Below, piece after piece: positions 44,901 through 53,568 of a stretch of 64,000 bases of DNA; positions within the stretch are counted from its first letter, which is position 1; each line of letters starts with the position of its first letter. The notes beneath the pieces were generated by a model that worked only from the letters and a program-made list of their open reading frames with translations, was not told where the DNA came from and searched no databases. This DNA is from Brienomyrus brachyistius (taxonomy: Eukaryota; Chordata; Actinopteri; Osteoglossiformes; Mormyridae): assembly GCF_023856365.1 (NCBI RefSeq), contig NC_064538.1, forward strand, positions 6,130,494 to 6,194,493, given 5' to 3'. The position numbers were made by a program, and so were the translations under genes.

Positions 44901-47874
44901 TAATAACCTCATCGAAATAATTTAGATGATGCACATTAAATAGCAGACAGTGAACAAATTACTGTTAATTCAATTTAATCACACTGGCTCACAGTTAGGC
45001 TCGGGGTTGGTGGTTGAATGACTACGGAAATGATTTTCCGCTCGCATTAGGTTAAATAAGCCCTAAGCCCACATTTGAGTGTGTCTCTCAGTCATGCCTT
45101 ATTAAGAAATGCACACTCATATGCATCTCAATCTTTCCCTTCCAGAGCGTTCGAACAAAAAGTTCAAAGCAAGGTAATCTGTTCACTGATCTTTTCTTTC
45201 TTTCGGTCATGGCTCGTAAGTAGTTTTTTTTTTTTTTAAATCTATGGTCTCATTAAACAGCAGCAGTGAAAGTCTCCTTCAAATTCCCCACCTGTGCCAG
45301 GCTTCACTTTCTGTGGTCTTTGTAAGTGCTGGATAAAGGTCGATTCGCTCTTCATGTTAGCAGATCCCCTTTCAGAAAGAGAAAACACCTTATTACACAA
45401 GAAACCTGCCTCATACAATGACCAAAAATCTATGTAAAAGGATATTATAGCTATGTAAAGACCCTATCGACCTTAACATGGACGGTCACTTTCAAGATGG
45501 CCTCAAAATTGATATCATCTCCTGTCACTAGAGGGCGACTTGGTGCCTTCCTCTTAGGAAAAGACCTAATTAGAGAAGGTTTTTTTCCCCAGAGTTTCTT
45601 TTGGTATAAATGTTTTCTTATTGTCACATGCTGGGGTGTGTCTGGCTGAGGAGTTTTAATTCACAAGAAGAAGGAGGGGAAATTTAACATCTTACTTTCT
45701 TAAATCCGATGCGACAGAACAGACCTGTGTTCATTTGTGCCACCATCTTGCAGGCCACCTTTCCACAATCATTCCAGAAGCGGTCAGCACCATTCCTGAA
45801 GTCGGTGAGTGGCACCGAGTGCATTTCCAGATCACAATTACAGCATGCAGGTCATATGAGCAAACTGACCAATCGGCTTTGACATATGAGAAAGCAATAA
45901 AGTTTTGATTGGCTGAACAGTTCAAAAAGGGACGCAAGGAAAATATGGAAAGGAAGTGTCTCCCTTAGCCCCACCCACGATCGAACCGTTCCCTCACACA
46001 GAAACACAAATTTAAATAAGCGTTTAAGGAACAATGGAATTTATCATCATTGCCCAATCTAAGAGTGGAGCCCCCTAACTGTTACGTATTTGTTTCTCTC
46101 ATATGTGGTAGAGGGGGGGTCTGCAAGCAAAAAGACAGTGGCTCCAACGGAATCAGAGGTCTCATCAGAGGTGAGACCAAACCAGGCCCCGGAAAGGACG
46201 CCTTTGTCCAGCAAGCCAAGGACCAAGGTATGATAGCACCCTCCCCCCCCCCCCACGACTTTGTGTTTGCAAGTGTGTGGTTCGACATGAGAGGCAATGC
46301 TTCAGGCCTCATAAATATGCCCTAGACTATCTCCCCGTCATTGTCGTTAATGTGCTGTAACTCTTACACAATGCTGATCATGCAATAATTGCGGATCACC
46401 TTCCTGTCCCACTGCAGAGCCTCAAGTTCCTGAAGAACATGCGTAAGCGTAAGTAGTTCTCATGCAGAGCTTGGCGTCATCGCCCGTGTCCTTGTAACCC
46501 TTAACATTTCACTTCAAAGAGCCCACCATTAGTCATTCATTTACGGTCCGTATTGACGTAGCTGTATATCAGACCTTTTCATCTATAACGTGCCCCACGC
46601 CTGTCCCCCATGTGTCTTCCTGCCAATGGGTACACCGTACGTCGTACACAATACCCTGCCATGCAGAAGTGCTTTGGCTGTGATTACAAATGACCAGTCA
46701 GGATACATCCTCCCAACACAATTAAATGCGGCTTTGTTGGGATGCTGGGGGTGACAGAGCTCTTGTACAGAGCACTGAGCTATTGCGCTCAACCTTTACT
46801 GCCCAAGTTACCTGGGAGCCCCATCTGGATTCAGGATTTAATACTCACTCACAGTAAAAGGGTATGGACCTCAGCTAGGGAATGAAAGGGTTTTTTTTTT
46901 AAGTCCATCAGCAATGCTTTCCTCAAGAATACCACTGCGGTATTATACCAAGCTTTACTTATTAACTTGCCAACTGGTGAAAATGTTTAACAAAAAGATC
47001 ATATTACAGGTAAAGTGATTTAAATGAAATATGTCTACTGACCTTCAATGAACGTGTGGAAATGGATTCTTATGTCAAAACAATCAATTCTTTATAACTG
47101 CGATGTTCCCAAAGCTTAACATCGAATCCGTCTCAGCGAAGTTTCCATGTGAAACCCTTTTCACGGTGCAGTGAAGTCCAGTGGATCTCTAACACATGAT
47201 GGCTCACTATCGATCCACTATGTCATCCGTTGTTTGTGGAAAAGCCAGTCAAAAATGAACTGTTTTGTTTTTATCAGTAAATCTGCAACAATCTCCTTGA
47301 TGTGTCTTTTAGCTAAAGAAAACTCACCTGCAGCCTCTGCTCCTTCACGGGAATCTCCTTCCCACAGTTCCAGCCTGATGGTCAAACTTGGTACGCCTAC
47401 AGCACGCCGACACCTTGCTCCGCCCTTCCCTGACACACTCATTCCACCAGAAAGCTCAAGTTACTGCTGACTTGATTCACACCAAATCGTCACACCTGTG
47501 GGCTTTAATCTCCTCCGCTCGTTTCTGCAAACCTTGGCACTTTCGGCCTGACGGCCTGCTTTAATCAACAAGGCTGACCTTGGCATCTCACATTTTCCTT
47601 CGGTTGTCACTCACTAGTTGCACGGCGGCAGTAGTTTCTAGCAACAGGCTAATCATCTGAATCGCCGCGTTATTCACTGATGCATTTGTTTAGCAAGTGG
47701 TCACTCAAGTAAGCGATTTGATTCGAGTGCCGGATTTCAACACGACCTTTACCTCACAGGTCCGTTAACCATAACCATCGTATCGCCGTTTTCTTTTTTG
47801 CCTTTGCTCCAGGATTTGGACACCGATTTGGAAAACCCAAAGGCCCAAGAAATCAACCAGAAACATGGGTATGA
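29068..47874 (+). CDS. ptpn22: Protein tyrosine phosphatase non-receptor type 22 (LYP/PEP)
   Basis: Exons: 29068-29166, 33108-33216, 33536-33612, 34215-34310, 34448-34486, 35082-35150, 36409-36468, 37298-37440, 38389-38455, 38555-38632, 39956-40042, 40491-40663, 40945-41453, 41863-41970, 42156-42227, 42320-42391, 42700-42833, 43486-43513, 43820-43924, 44141-44212, 44629-44753, 45146-45173, 45754-45804, 46112-46227, 46418-46448, 47313-47390, 47813-47874. All phases join to 895 codons (human about 807). The N-terminal PTP domain has [12 protein letters not shown], the WPD loop (Asp198) and [10 protein letters not shown] with nucleophile Cys230 and Arg236. The long tail has a CSK-binding P1 motif [14 protein letters not shown], two more PERTPESF motifs, two GTS-EWAG blocks and the C-terminal [13 protein letters not shown]. 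The enzyme dephosphorylates Src-family kinases and ZAP70 with CSK. The GTSLEW and SLKFLKNM blocks favour PTPN22 over PTPN12, as does RSBN1 next door. Confidence 0.92.
29167..33107. other. PTPN22 intron 1
   Basis: The largest PTPN22 intron (3.9 kb). It holds a copy of the unnamed repeat at 30672-30835, a TG/TTTG-rich run (about 32128-32170) and a 24-base poly-G tract at 32283-32306. No coding exon was recognised. Confidence 0.6.
30672..30835 (+). repeat. Unnamed interspersed repeat, copy 2
   Basis: Shares ordered blocks with 16612-16800 read on the opposite strand, including TATGTGAA and TCAATGTCAGCACGA. Diverged; the family is unnamed. Confidence 0.55.
33671..33843 (+). mobile_element. tRNA-derived SINE with CATCTGCTAA(G)TAAATAA tail
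   Basis: tRNA-like head (gtgtggctcagtaaggaggc, B-box-like ggttcagaacg) and the AAAGCATCTGCTAAGTAAATAA end common to many fish SINEs. It lies in PTPN22 intron 3. Related copies are at 38105-38285 (reverse), 44314-44440 and 51536-51690. Confidence 0.6.
33877..34031. mobile_element. hAT-type foldback MITE
   Basis: Terminal inverted repeats CAGTGTTTTCCAACC and GGTTGGAAAACACTG, with inner complementarity (GACCTGCAGACAGTCCAC against the mirrored GTGG/TGGACC blocks), make a foldback. Flanking octamers ATCTACAT and GTATACAT match at 6 of 8. It lies in PTPN22 intron 3. The same family occurs at 39688-39828 and, diverged, at 55255-55425. Confidence 0.7.
36840..36884. repeat. TAA microsatellite
   Basis: A TAA/AAT trinucleotide run in PTPN22 intron 7. 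A second run lies in intron 10 (about 38876-38918) and a third at about 49846-49864. Confidence 0.9.
38105..38285 (-). repeat. tRNA-derived SINE, reverse orientation
   Basis: The block 'gctcaagggcccaatggtg' followed by 'gatttgaactggcaaccttc' is the reverse complement of a SINE head with a GTTCAAATC B-box. It lies in PTPN22 intron 8, about 100 bases upstream of the exon that completes the catalytic loop. Confidence 0.6.
39203..39220. repeat. AT microsatellite
   Basis: Short (AT)n run in PTPN22 intron 10. Confidence 0.85.
39486..39650 (+). repeat. Interspersed repeat in PTPN22 intron 10, twin of 40270-40450
   Basis: Shares blocks 'ttttcat.agccaatgatgtgttttgaat', 'gtgac.ggg', 'ccaatcagcttttagctggg' and a following 'gcccct' with 40270-40450 in the next intron. 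The two copies are about 80 percent alike by eye over roughly 150 bases. The family is unnamed. Confidence 0.6.
39688..39828. mobile_element. hAT-type foldback MITE
   Basis: Left end CAATGTTTTCCAATC, right end GATTGGGAAACACTG, inner mirrored GGTCCACATTTTTGCTCCC blocks. Flanking octamers GAATAGTG and GCGTAGTG match at 6 of 8. Confidence 0.65.
39852..39894. repeat. ATGG microsatellite
   Basis: About ten uninterrupted ATGG units, 60 bases before the exon at 39956. ATGG is also the SINE tail unit here, so this may be a relic of a SINE end. Confidence 0.95.
40270..40450 (+). repeat. Interspersed repeat in PTPN22 intron 11, twin of 39486-39650
   Basis: Second copy of the repeat described at 39486-39650. 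It ends just upstream of the polypyrimidine tract of the exon at 40491. Confidence 0.6.
42320..43513 (+). other. ptpn22: PTPN22 module A: PERTPESF exon, GTSLEW exon, 28-nt exon
   Basis: Three consecutive exons: 42320-42391 (72 nt, [18 protein letters not shown]), 42700-42833 (134 nt, ends [16 protein letters not shown]...RSK) and 43486-43513 (28 nt, SLKVRMSLP). They match module B at 44141-45173 in order, phase and almost exactly in length. They carry the proline-rich CSK-SH3 type motif and the GTS-EW block. Confidence 0.85.
44141..45173 (+). other. ptpn22: PTPN22 module B: duplicated [14 protein letters not shown] and 28-nt exons
   Basis: Exons 44141-44212 (72 nt, [18 protein letters not shown]), 44629-44753 (125 nt, [17 protein letters not shown]...RSK) and 45146-45173 (28 nt, SVRTKSSKQ) mirror module A. 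The middle exon ends in a GC splice donor (AAG|GCGAGT), where its partner has AAG|GTGAGA. Confidence 0.85.
44314..44440 (+). repeat. tRNA-derived SINE head
   Basis: tRNA-like head with a GGTTCAGATCC B-box, then 'ctcactgggcaagaccctccacccctgatcgctcc'. It lies in the intron between the exons at 44141-44212 and 44629-44753. Confidence 0.55.
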
Positions 47875-49400
47875 GGGAGAGGCTCAGGCGACCCAACAGT
47901 TTTTTTTGTTTGGTTTATTTATGACAAAATGGCTTAGAGTAGAGCCAAGTCTCCCATGGAGATGGGGGTCATGTGACTTAGCATAGTCAACCCCGCACTG
48001 CATACCTCACACTTCCGCAATTAGCCAATAACCGATGCTGCTGTCTTACAGTCACATGGTACATTTATGATACTTCACTAGGGCGTAAGTGTAACACTTC
48101 AAACCTCACGGTAGATCAACATCAGACGGAAAACATGCTCAGACGTAGGCGTAATTGCAGTCATCCACGCAAAACATGGAGAAAATATATTGCTTTGTAT
48201 TATTTAAAAACAGGATAACTTTTTTGTGTTACTTTCTAAAATACCAGCTTTTGTATGCCCTGTCTTATAATGTATCCCAACAAATTTGTATTTCTTGTAC
48301 TGGTTATTGAAGAACAAATGATGATGATGTCATAAAGTTAGTTCTCTTCTCTACTGAATTGGAATGGTACTTTTGTAGTGTTATACACTTCGCAAAATTC
48401 TACGATTTGCTCTTGGCAAATGTTGTGTTTTTCTGCTAGCCAGCGCTAAACTTTGATACCTAGCTTGGGTAGCACCTACACTTTGCATTCAGTATAGGAC
48501 AGGGGTCTCCAACTCCAGCCCTGGAGAGCTACCGTCCAATAGGTTTTCTATCCTACCCGGCTTCGGATGAGCCACGCCTGTTCGCAGGTAAATACTAGGA
48601 ACAGGTGTGGCTCATCAGAAGCCAAGAGGGACAGAAAACCTACTGGATACTAGCTCTCCAGGACCGGAGTTGTAGACCCCTGGTATAGAATATGTGTCTC
48701 ATACAGGGAGTTACTGCTAAACAGTTGTAGTTATACAGTGCAGCCTGTGGCCTCAGCATCCAATGGCCACAGAGCACGTGACAATTTCATTGGGTGTCCG
48801 GTGCCCTTATCAGCAAGGGAAGAGGAGGATCTTGGACGTCCCCTCTGCATATTTTGCCATCTAGGAACGGGTTCCCTTTGGTAGATTTTGCCAATCCAAC
48901 TATATTGGGGGGGGGGGGGGGGGTTTGGATTTTCCTACCTGGCAACGTGCTTGCATGCTTGGTGATGACAATCTGTAAAATCAGGAATGTAAAGCCAAGC
49001 TGGGTGCTGAAAGATGAGTGAAGATATGCATCACGATAGCAAGTAACGACGGTTATCGACAGCAGAGCCGAAGCACTGACCGAGTAGCCGAGATGCTGCA
49101 GATCATCTCAGAGAGTTCACATCACAGGCTTATGAGACGACGCTTGCTGAATTACAAGAGCTCCACTTTAAAAGCTGTTACCTCATGAAATATTCATAAA
49201 CAACAGAGGTAACTTATTACAGGAAGAAACCAGATCGCTCTGACGACACATTATGAATACTGATGTCTTAACCCCGTAGTTCCATTTTTAAATCACGGTT
49301 TTAATATGTTTTTTTTTTTTTTTATCATGCCATAGACAACTCAGCGGTGGTATTGTGAGACTGTGGAAAAACTCATGCATGCAAAGCATAACCATTTTAA
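47875..49400. other. Convergent intergenic region, PTPN22 3' UTR to RSBN1 3' UTR
   Basis: Begins with the PTPN22 3' UTR; no canonical AATAAA is obvious soon after its stop. It includes the hAT MITE at 48500-48682 and a 17-base poly-G at 48907-48923. No gene was recognised. Confidence 0.45.
48500..48682. mobile_element. hAT-type MITE
   Basis: Terminal inverted repeats CAGGGGTCTCCAACTCC and GGAGTTGTAGACCCCTG, with long inner arms (mirrored CTGGAGAGCTA, ATAGGTTTTCT and AGCCACGCCTGTTC blocks). Flanking octamers GTATAGGA and GTATAGAA match at 7 of 8. Confidence 0.85.
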
Positions 49401-49405
49401 AACGA

Positions 49406-52400
49406 TTTATTTAAAAAAATACAAGAAAGTCTATGCATTCCATTGTGTGTGTATTATCGTACACAATCATACAATTGAAAAGATCCACACATTTTACAGA
49501 GCTCTATTAAATGTAAAGGATTATGTTTTTCCCCAAAAAGGTTAATCTATATAATATTTTCATACTAACAATTCTTGAAGTCAAGATAAAGAAAATCTTC
49601 AGTACAGACATTAACAAGAGCAACTATTGATGTCGTTACACGAATCATGCCATGATCCCCAGGCAAACTTTAAGATGTACAGAACAACCAAAAACAGAAC
49701 AAAAATTAGCTGCCATTTTCTTTGCTTTTTAATCCTACACTAGATCCAGAAATACACTCACTAAATGCTATCCATCGGACCAAAACTGTTAAAATATTTA
49801 TTTCATATGCTAGAAAACAGGTCACAAAGCCAGTCCTACACTTAATAATAATAATAATAATAAAAGTTTTAGAACATAACCTAAACAACACATGAATCCT
49901 CTTTACTGATTAAAGCCTGATTCACAATGTACAAGGTTCATGACCATGGCCTCAGGCAAACCAGTATTTTAGCGGTTCTCGACCCAGTCTGGTGGAACAG
50001 AAGGGAAATGTGGGCTTAGGACTGGGTCCTAAGCCAATGCCCATAGTAAAACCGGCACAGCCAAGCTGAGCCATGCCTACAAAAGTATTTGCTTGACGAG
50101 GTCCTTCAGGTAAAGAGCATGACACAGTAAAACTGTCTAGAGGGCTGGAGGATGCAGAGTGACAGATTTACCATGATCATGTGCCACGTCTGAAGTGCAA
50201 GCTGGGCTTCTACCACCGACCGGCGCGTCTCGCCTCAGGAAGAAGAGGGCAGAGGGGAGTAACTGGACTGGCTTAAAGGCACTGAAGGATGCACTCAGTC
50301 TAACGGCACAAAGACACCATTAATTTAACCCAACTGCACGCAAAAAAAAAAACATTTACGGTACTGGTAGGGGACTGGGGCCTCCGTAAAATCGCCAGTG
50401 TTGCTGGTGTTGAACTGCAAGCCCTGGTTCGGACACTAGCGGGGGGTTCGTCTCTCTAGGAGGCATGGAGCAAAAGACACGGGACTGCCGTGAAAAGCTG
50501 ACGCACCAACAAGTACGTCACTTGACCAGCAACAGACGCGGCGACACCTGCATCTCAAAGAGAACACGGAGACCAAACGAAAAACGTTTCCTGCGTCGGA
50601 ACCCGCCGTTCACGCGATTTCATCCTTTTCAAAGCACCGCTGCCTTCAAAGGGACGGAGGGAAAAAACACATCAAGCACATCTCTACGCCGAAGACAGCG
50701 GCTACCACACTGCACCCTGTATCACTCATCCTATAACAGTATACAAATTGCTATAGCCATTGATACAACTTACTATGGATATTTATTTTAAAATCAACAC
50801 TGAGGGGAAAAAGCATGATTTAAATGCACTGGGAAAAAAAGCACATATTGCCAATACGTAGATAAATATATTACAGTTTCACAAGTTGGTTAATGGTAAA
50901 CAGTATTGGAGTTAATGATTATCAGCCAGACACCTATTATACCCATATATAATTACAGCAGTTTTTTCACAACATTTGCAGAACCGTCTTGAAGGAGGAA
51001 GGCCTTTTAAACTCCATGTAAAAAAAATAAATATCACTGAACTTGGAGCCAGTACACTGCCCTCCAAAGGCGAAACACAGCAACTACACAGACACATTTT
51101 AGGTCACATTTTGTATTTGCAGTCATTTTCACGCTGTTCTTCAAAACCAACCTGAACGAAGACATTTGGCCATGAGATAAAACAGTTTATGCTTAAAAGT
51201 TTACAATTTAAACGATTGTAATACACCTGATTTCGGTATTTGATAAAATATGCAGTTCTTGTGTTTTGCCTTTGGAAGGCAGTATACCCACCGAGGATTT
51301 CAGTCAGATTTAACTATTAGCAACTTTGATATAACCCAATATAAAGCATTCTGCCTCCACAAGACCCCCCAGCCCGACACACACCCACCTACCTCCCATG
51401 TCTAAGGTAAAAATGATAGGTGATGAGAGCACAGCACAGAATGCCTGGCAGCCATTAAAACTTTGTACAGGAGACACATAGCAAAGAATGTGGAGAGGGG
51501 GCAGCTTTTATCTATGAAAACCATGATTCAGGAGTAGCGTGTGGCTAAGCAGGTTAGGACTCTGTGCCTGTGATCATAAGATGATCGGTTCAAACCCCAG
51601 GTTTGACAGACTAATTTCACTGCTGGGTCCTAAACCCCCTCATGCTCTCAAAATGTATGTCTGCTAAAAAAAAAAAAAAAAAAAAAATCTTACATTAAGT
51701 GCTTTAAGGCTCCATGCCTTGCGATGACAGGCTGCCACGCTGAAGGTGAGGAGGAAAAGACTCCTCCCACTGCCATCGCGGCAGCGGAACACCACGATTT
51801 CCGCTTCCCAAGCCAGGATGAGCGTCTAACCAGTCAGGGTAATTCATCAAATAATTTGTTCAAATTCAAATCTGTGCAACTCACGATATGATATTTACTC
51901 ATTCGCGTTATTTAATCAGCTTGTGCTAATCGTATAGGGGTCAAATATACATAATTAATGACCGATTTGCATAATTATTGCACTGAAAATAACACTTGTT
52001 ATTTTTCAGAAGAAAAACATAAGACAGTTTGAAACATTTAGTCACTACCACCATGCCCACCCCAAACTGTTTTTAACAATTTGGTTTTAGCACAACGGGG
52101 GAAAACAAATAATCAAAGCTAGCCTTCAGTTAATGAACTGCGACTAAAGAGGCTTTAATTAAAACGTTTGTAATATTTCCTCCCATGCTCAAATCTGGCG
52201 AACTCTGCGAGCTTTGCAGAAAGCTCAGATGGCATGAGGAGGAGCTTCCATCAGATCTGATGACACGGGCTGCAATTTAACGTTTAAAACCCCCCCCCCC
52301 TCACACCACAACAAATAAAGAACAAACAAGAATGACCCCACTGATGATATCACTACATTACTGAAGCCAACTGCCCGGTGAGCAGAATGTATGGAGAGGA

Positions 52401-53568
52401 AAAATGGCAACATGTGTTTCCAGAGTCTACCGACAAGACTGTATGGCAAACAAATGACTGTTACCAAACAATCACATGATTAGAGATACATTACAATTTT
52501 TGGGGATTATTTTACAGTTTGATTTTCAACAGCAGCTTTTGTTATTGGCTACAGGTAACAGGAAGCATTTGGGTAATTTTTGGGTAAAAGATGAGTGGCG
52601 TGCGGGTATTAAAAATTTCTCCCATGTACCCGGTTTTCTGGGAGCCAGACCTTATTATTCATTTTTATATACATGAAACAGACAAAAAGGTTTTCCTTCT
52701 CCTCCATACGACACATCTCTTCCCTCCGAAATGGCAACGGACGGCACGGAGTTCCTGAGATTTACAGTATCGCAGAGATAGACCCTGAAAGATGATGTGG
52801 AAAGAAAGCCTGTCTAATGACTATGCTTCTGCTCGCTGCTGCCTGTGTCCTCTAGGGGGCCAAGATTAAAGTCGTCACGTGACCCAGACAAAAATCTGAC
52901 CGCCATGCAACAAACTGGTTTCAGAAGAGCTGTTTTTGACAGATGTGCCTTATGCTGCGAATTAAACTGCCTTATAAACTGGGCTGTATAGAATTCCTGA
53001 CCAATAGACCAGCTAGACTCCAAGACTGAATCTCAGATGCACCAAGAGGCACCAGTGAATATTTTCTAACTGGGAACTAAAGATATCAGGGTCAATTGCC
53101 TCGTACCTGCTTCTGCTGAAGGATCAAACATGGATGGGGAAATGGCAATAAGTTAATTTCACAATCGTCACTTCAAACGCGACTGTTTTTTCCCCATTTT
53201 TGGCAGGCACTTTCTGGAAAAACGATTTAATGAAGTAACATAAAACAACTTCCTAAGAACTGCAGCTCCTTTATAAAACTACCACTGTACAATAAAATGA
53301 TCAAAAAACAAAATGGAAAAAAAACACAAATATTGACACCTGATTTAAAAAGAAACAGGACTTCTTACTAAAAACAAGACAAAAAAAACTGTTTCATAAA
53401 AAAAGAATAAAACATACAATCTGTATCCAATTGCAGGGGTGACCCCCAATTTTGTTTCTGACAATATGGAATGTCAAACACTTACAGACAACCTCTTATT
53501 TTTAAATACCCCCCAACCCCCCCCGGCCCTTACCCTCCAGTCCGATGGTATAAAACAACCAGGAGATA
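49406..53568 (-). other. rsbn1: Probable long 3' UTR of RSBN1
   Basis: About 4.2 kb of AT-rich DNA directly follows the RSBN1 stop on the minus strand, without recognised exons on either strand. Minus-strand AATAAA candidates lie at 50787-50782, 49800-49795 and 49411-49406. A SINE (51536-51690) and a TAA run interrupt it. The UTR extent is inferred from long 3' UTRs in this family; the actual end is not determined. Confidence 0.35.
51536..51690 (+). repeat. tRNA-derived SINE with poly-A
   Basis: Head with GATCGGTTCAAACCCCAGG B-box, 'ctgctgggtcctaaaccc', and an end reading ATGTCTGCTAA followed by a long A run (about 51665-51688). Confidence 0.65.

Noticed and set aside
29068..47874. Identification as PTPN12 instead of PTPN22
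   Set aside because: PTPN12 shares the PTP domain, PERTPESF and KPKGPR end. The GTSLEW blocks, the basic SLKFLKNM segment and linkage to RSBN1 match PTPN22.
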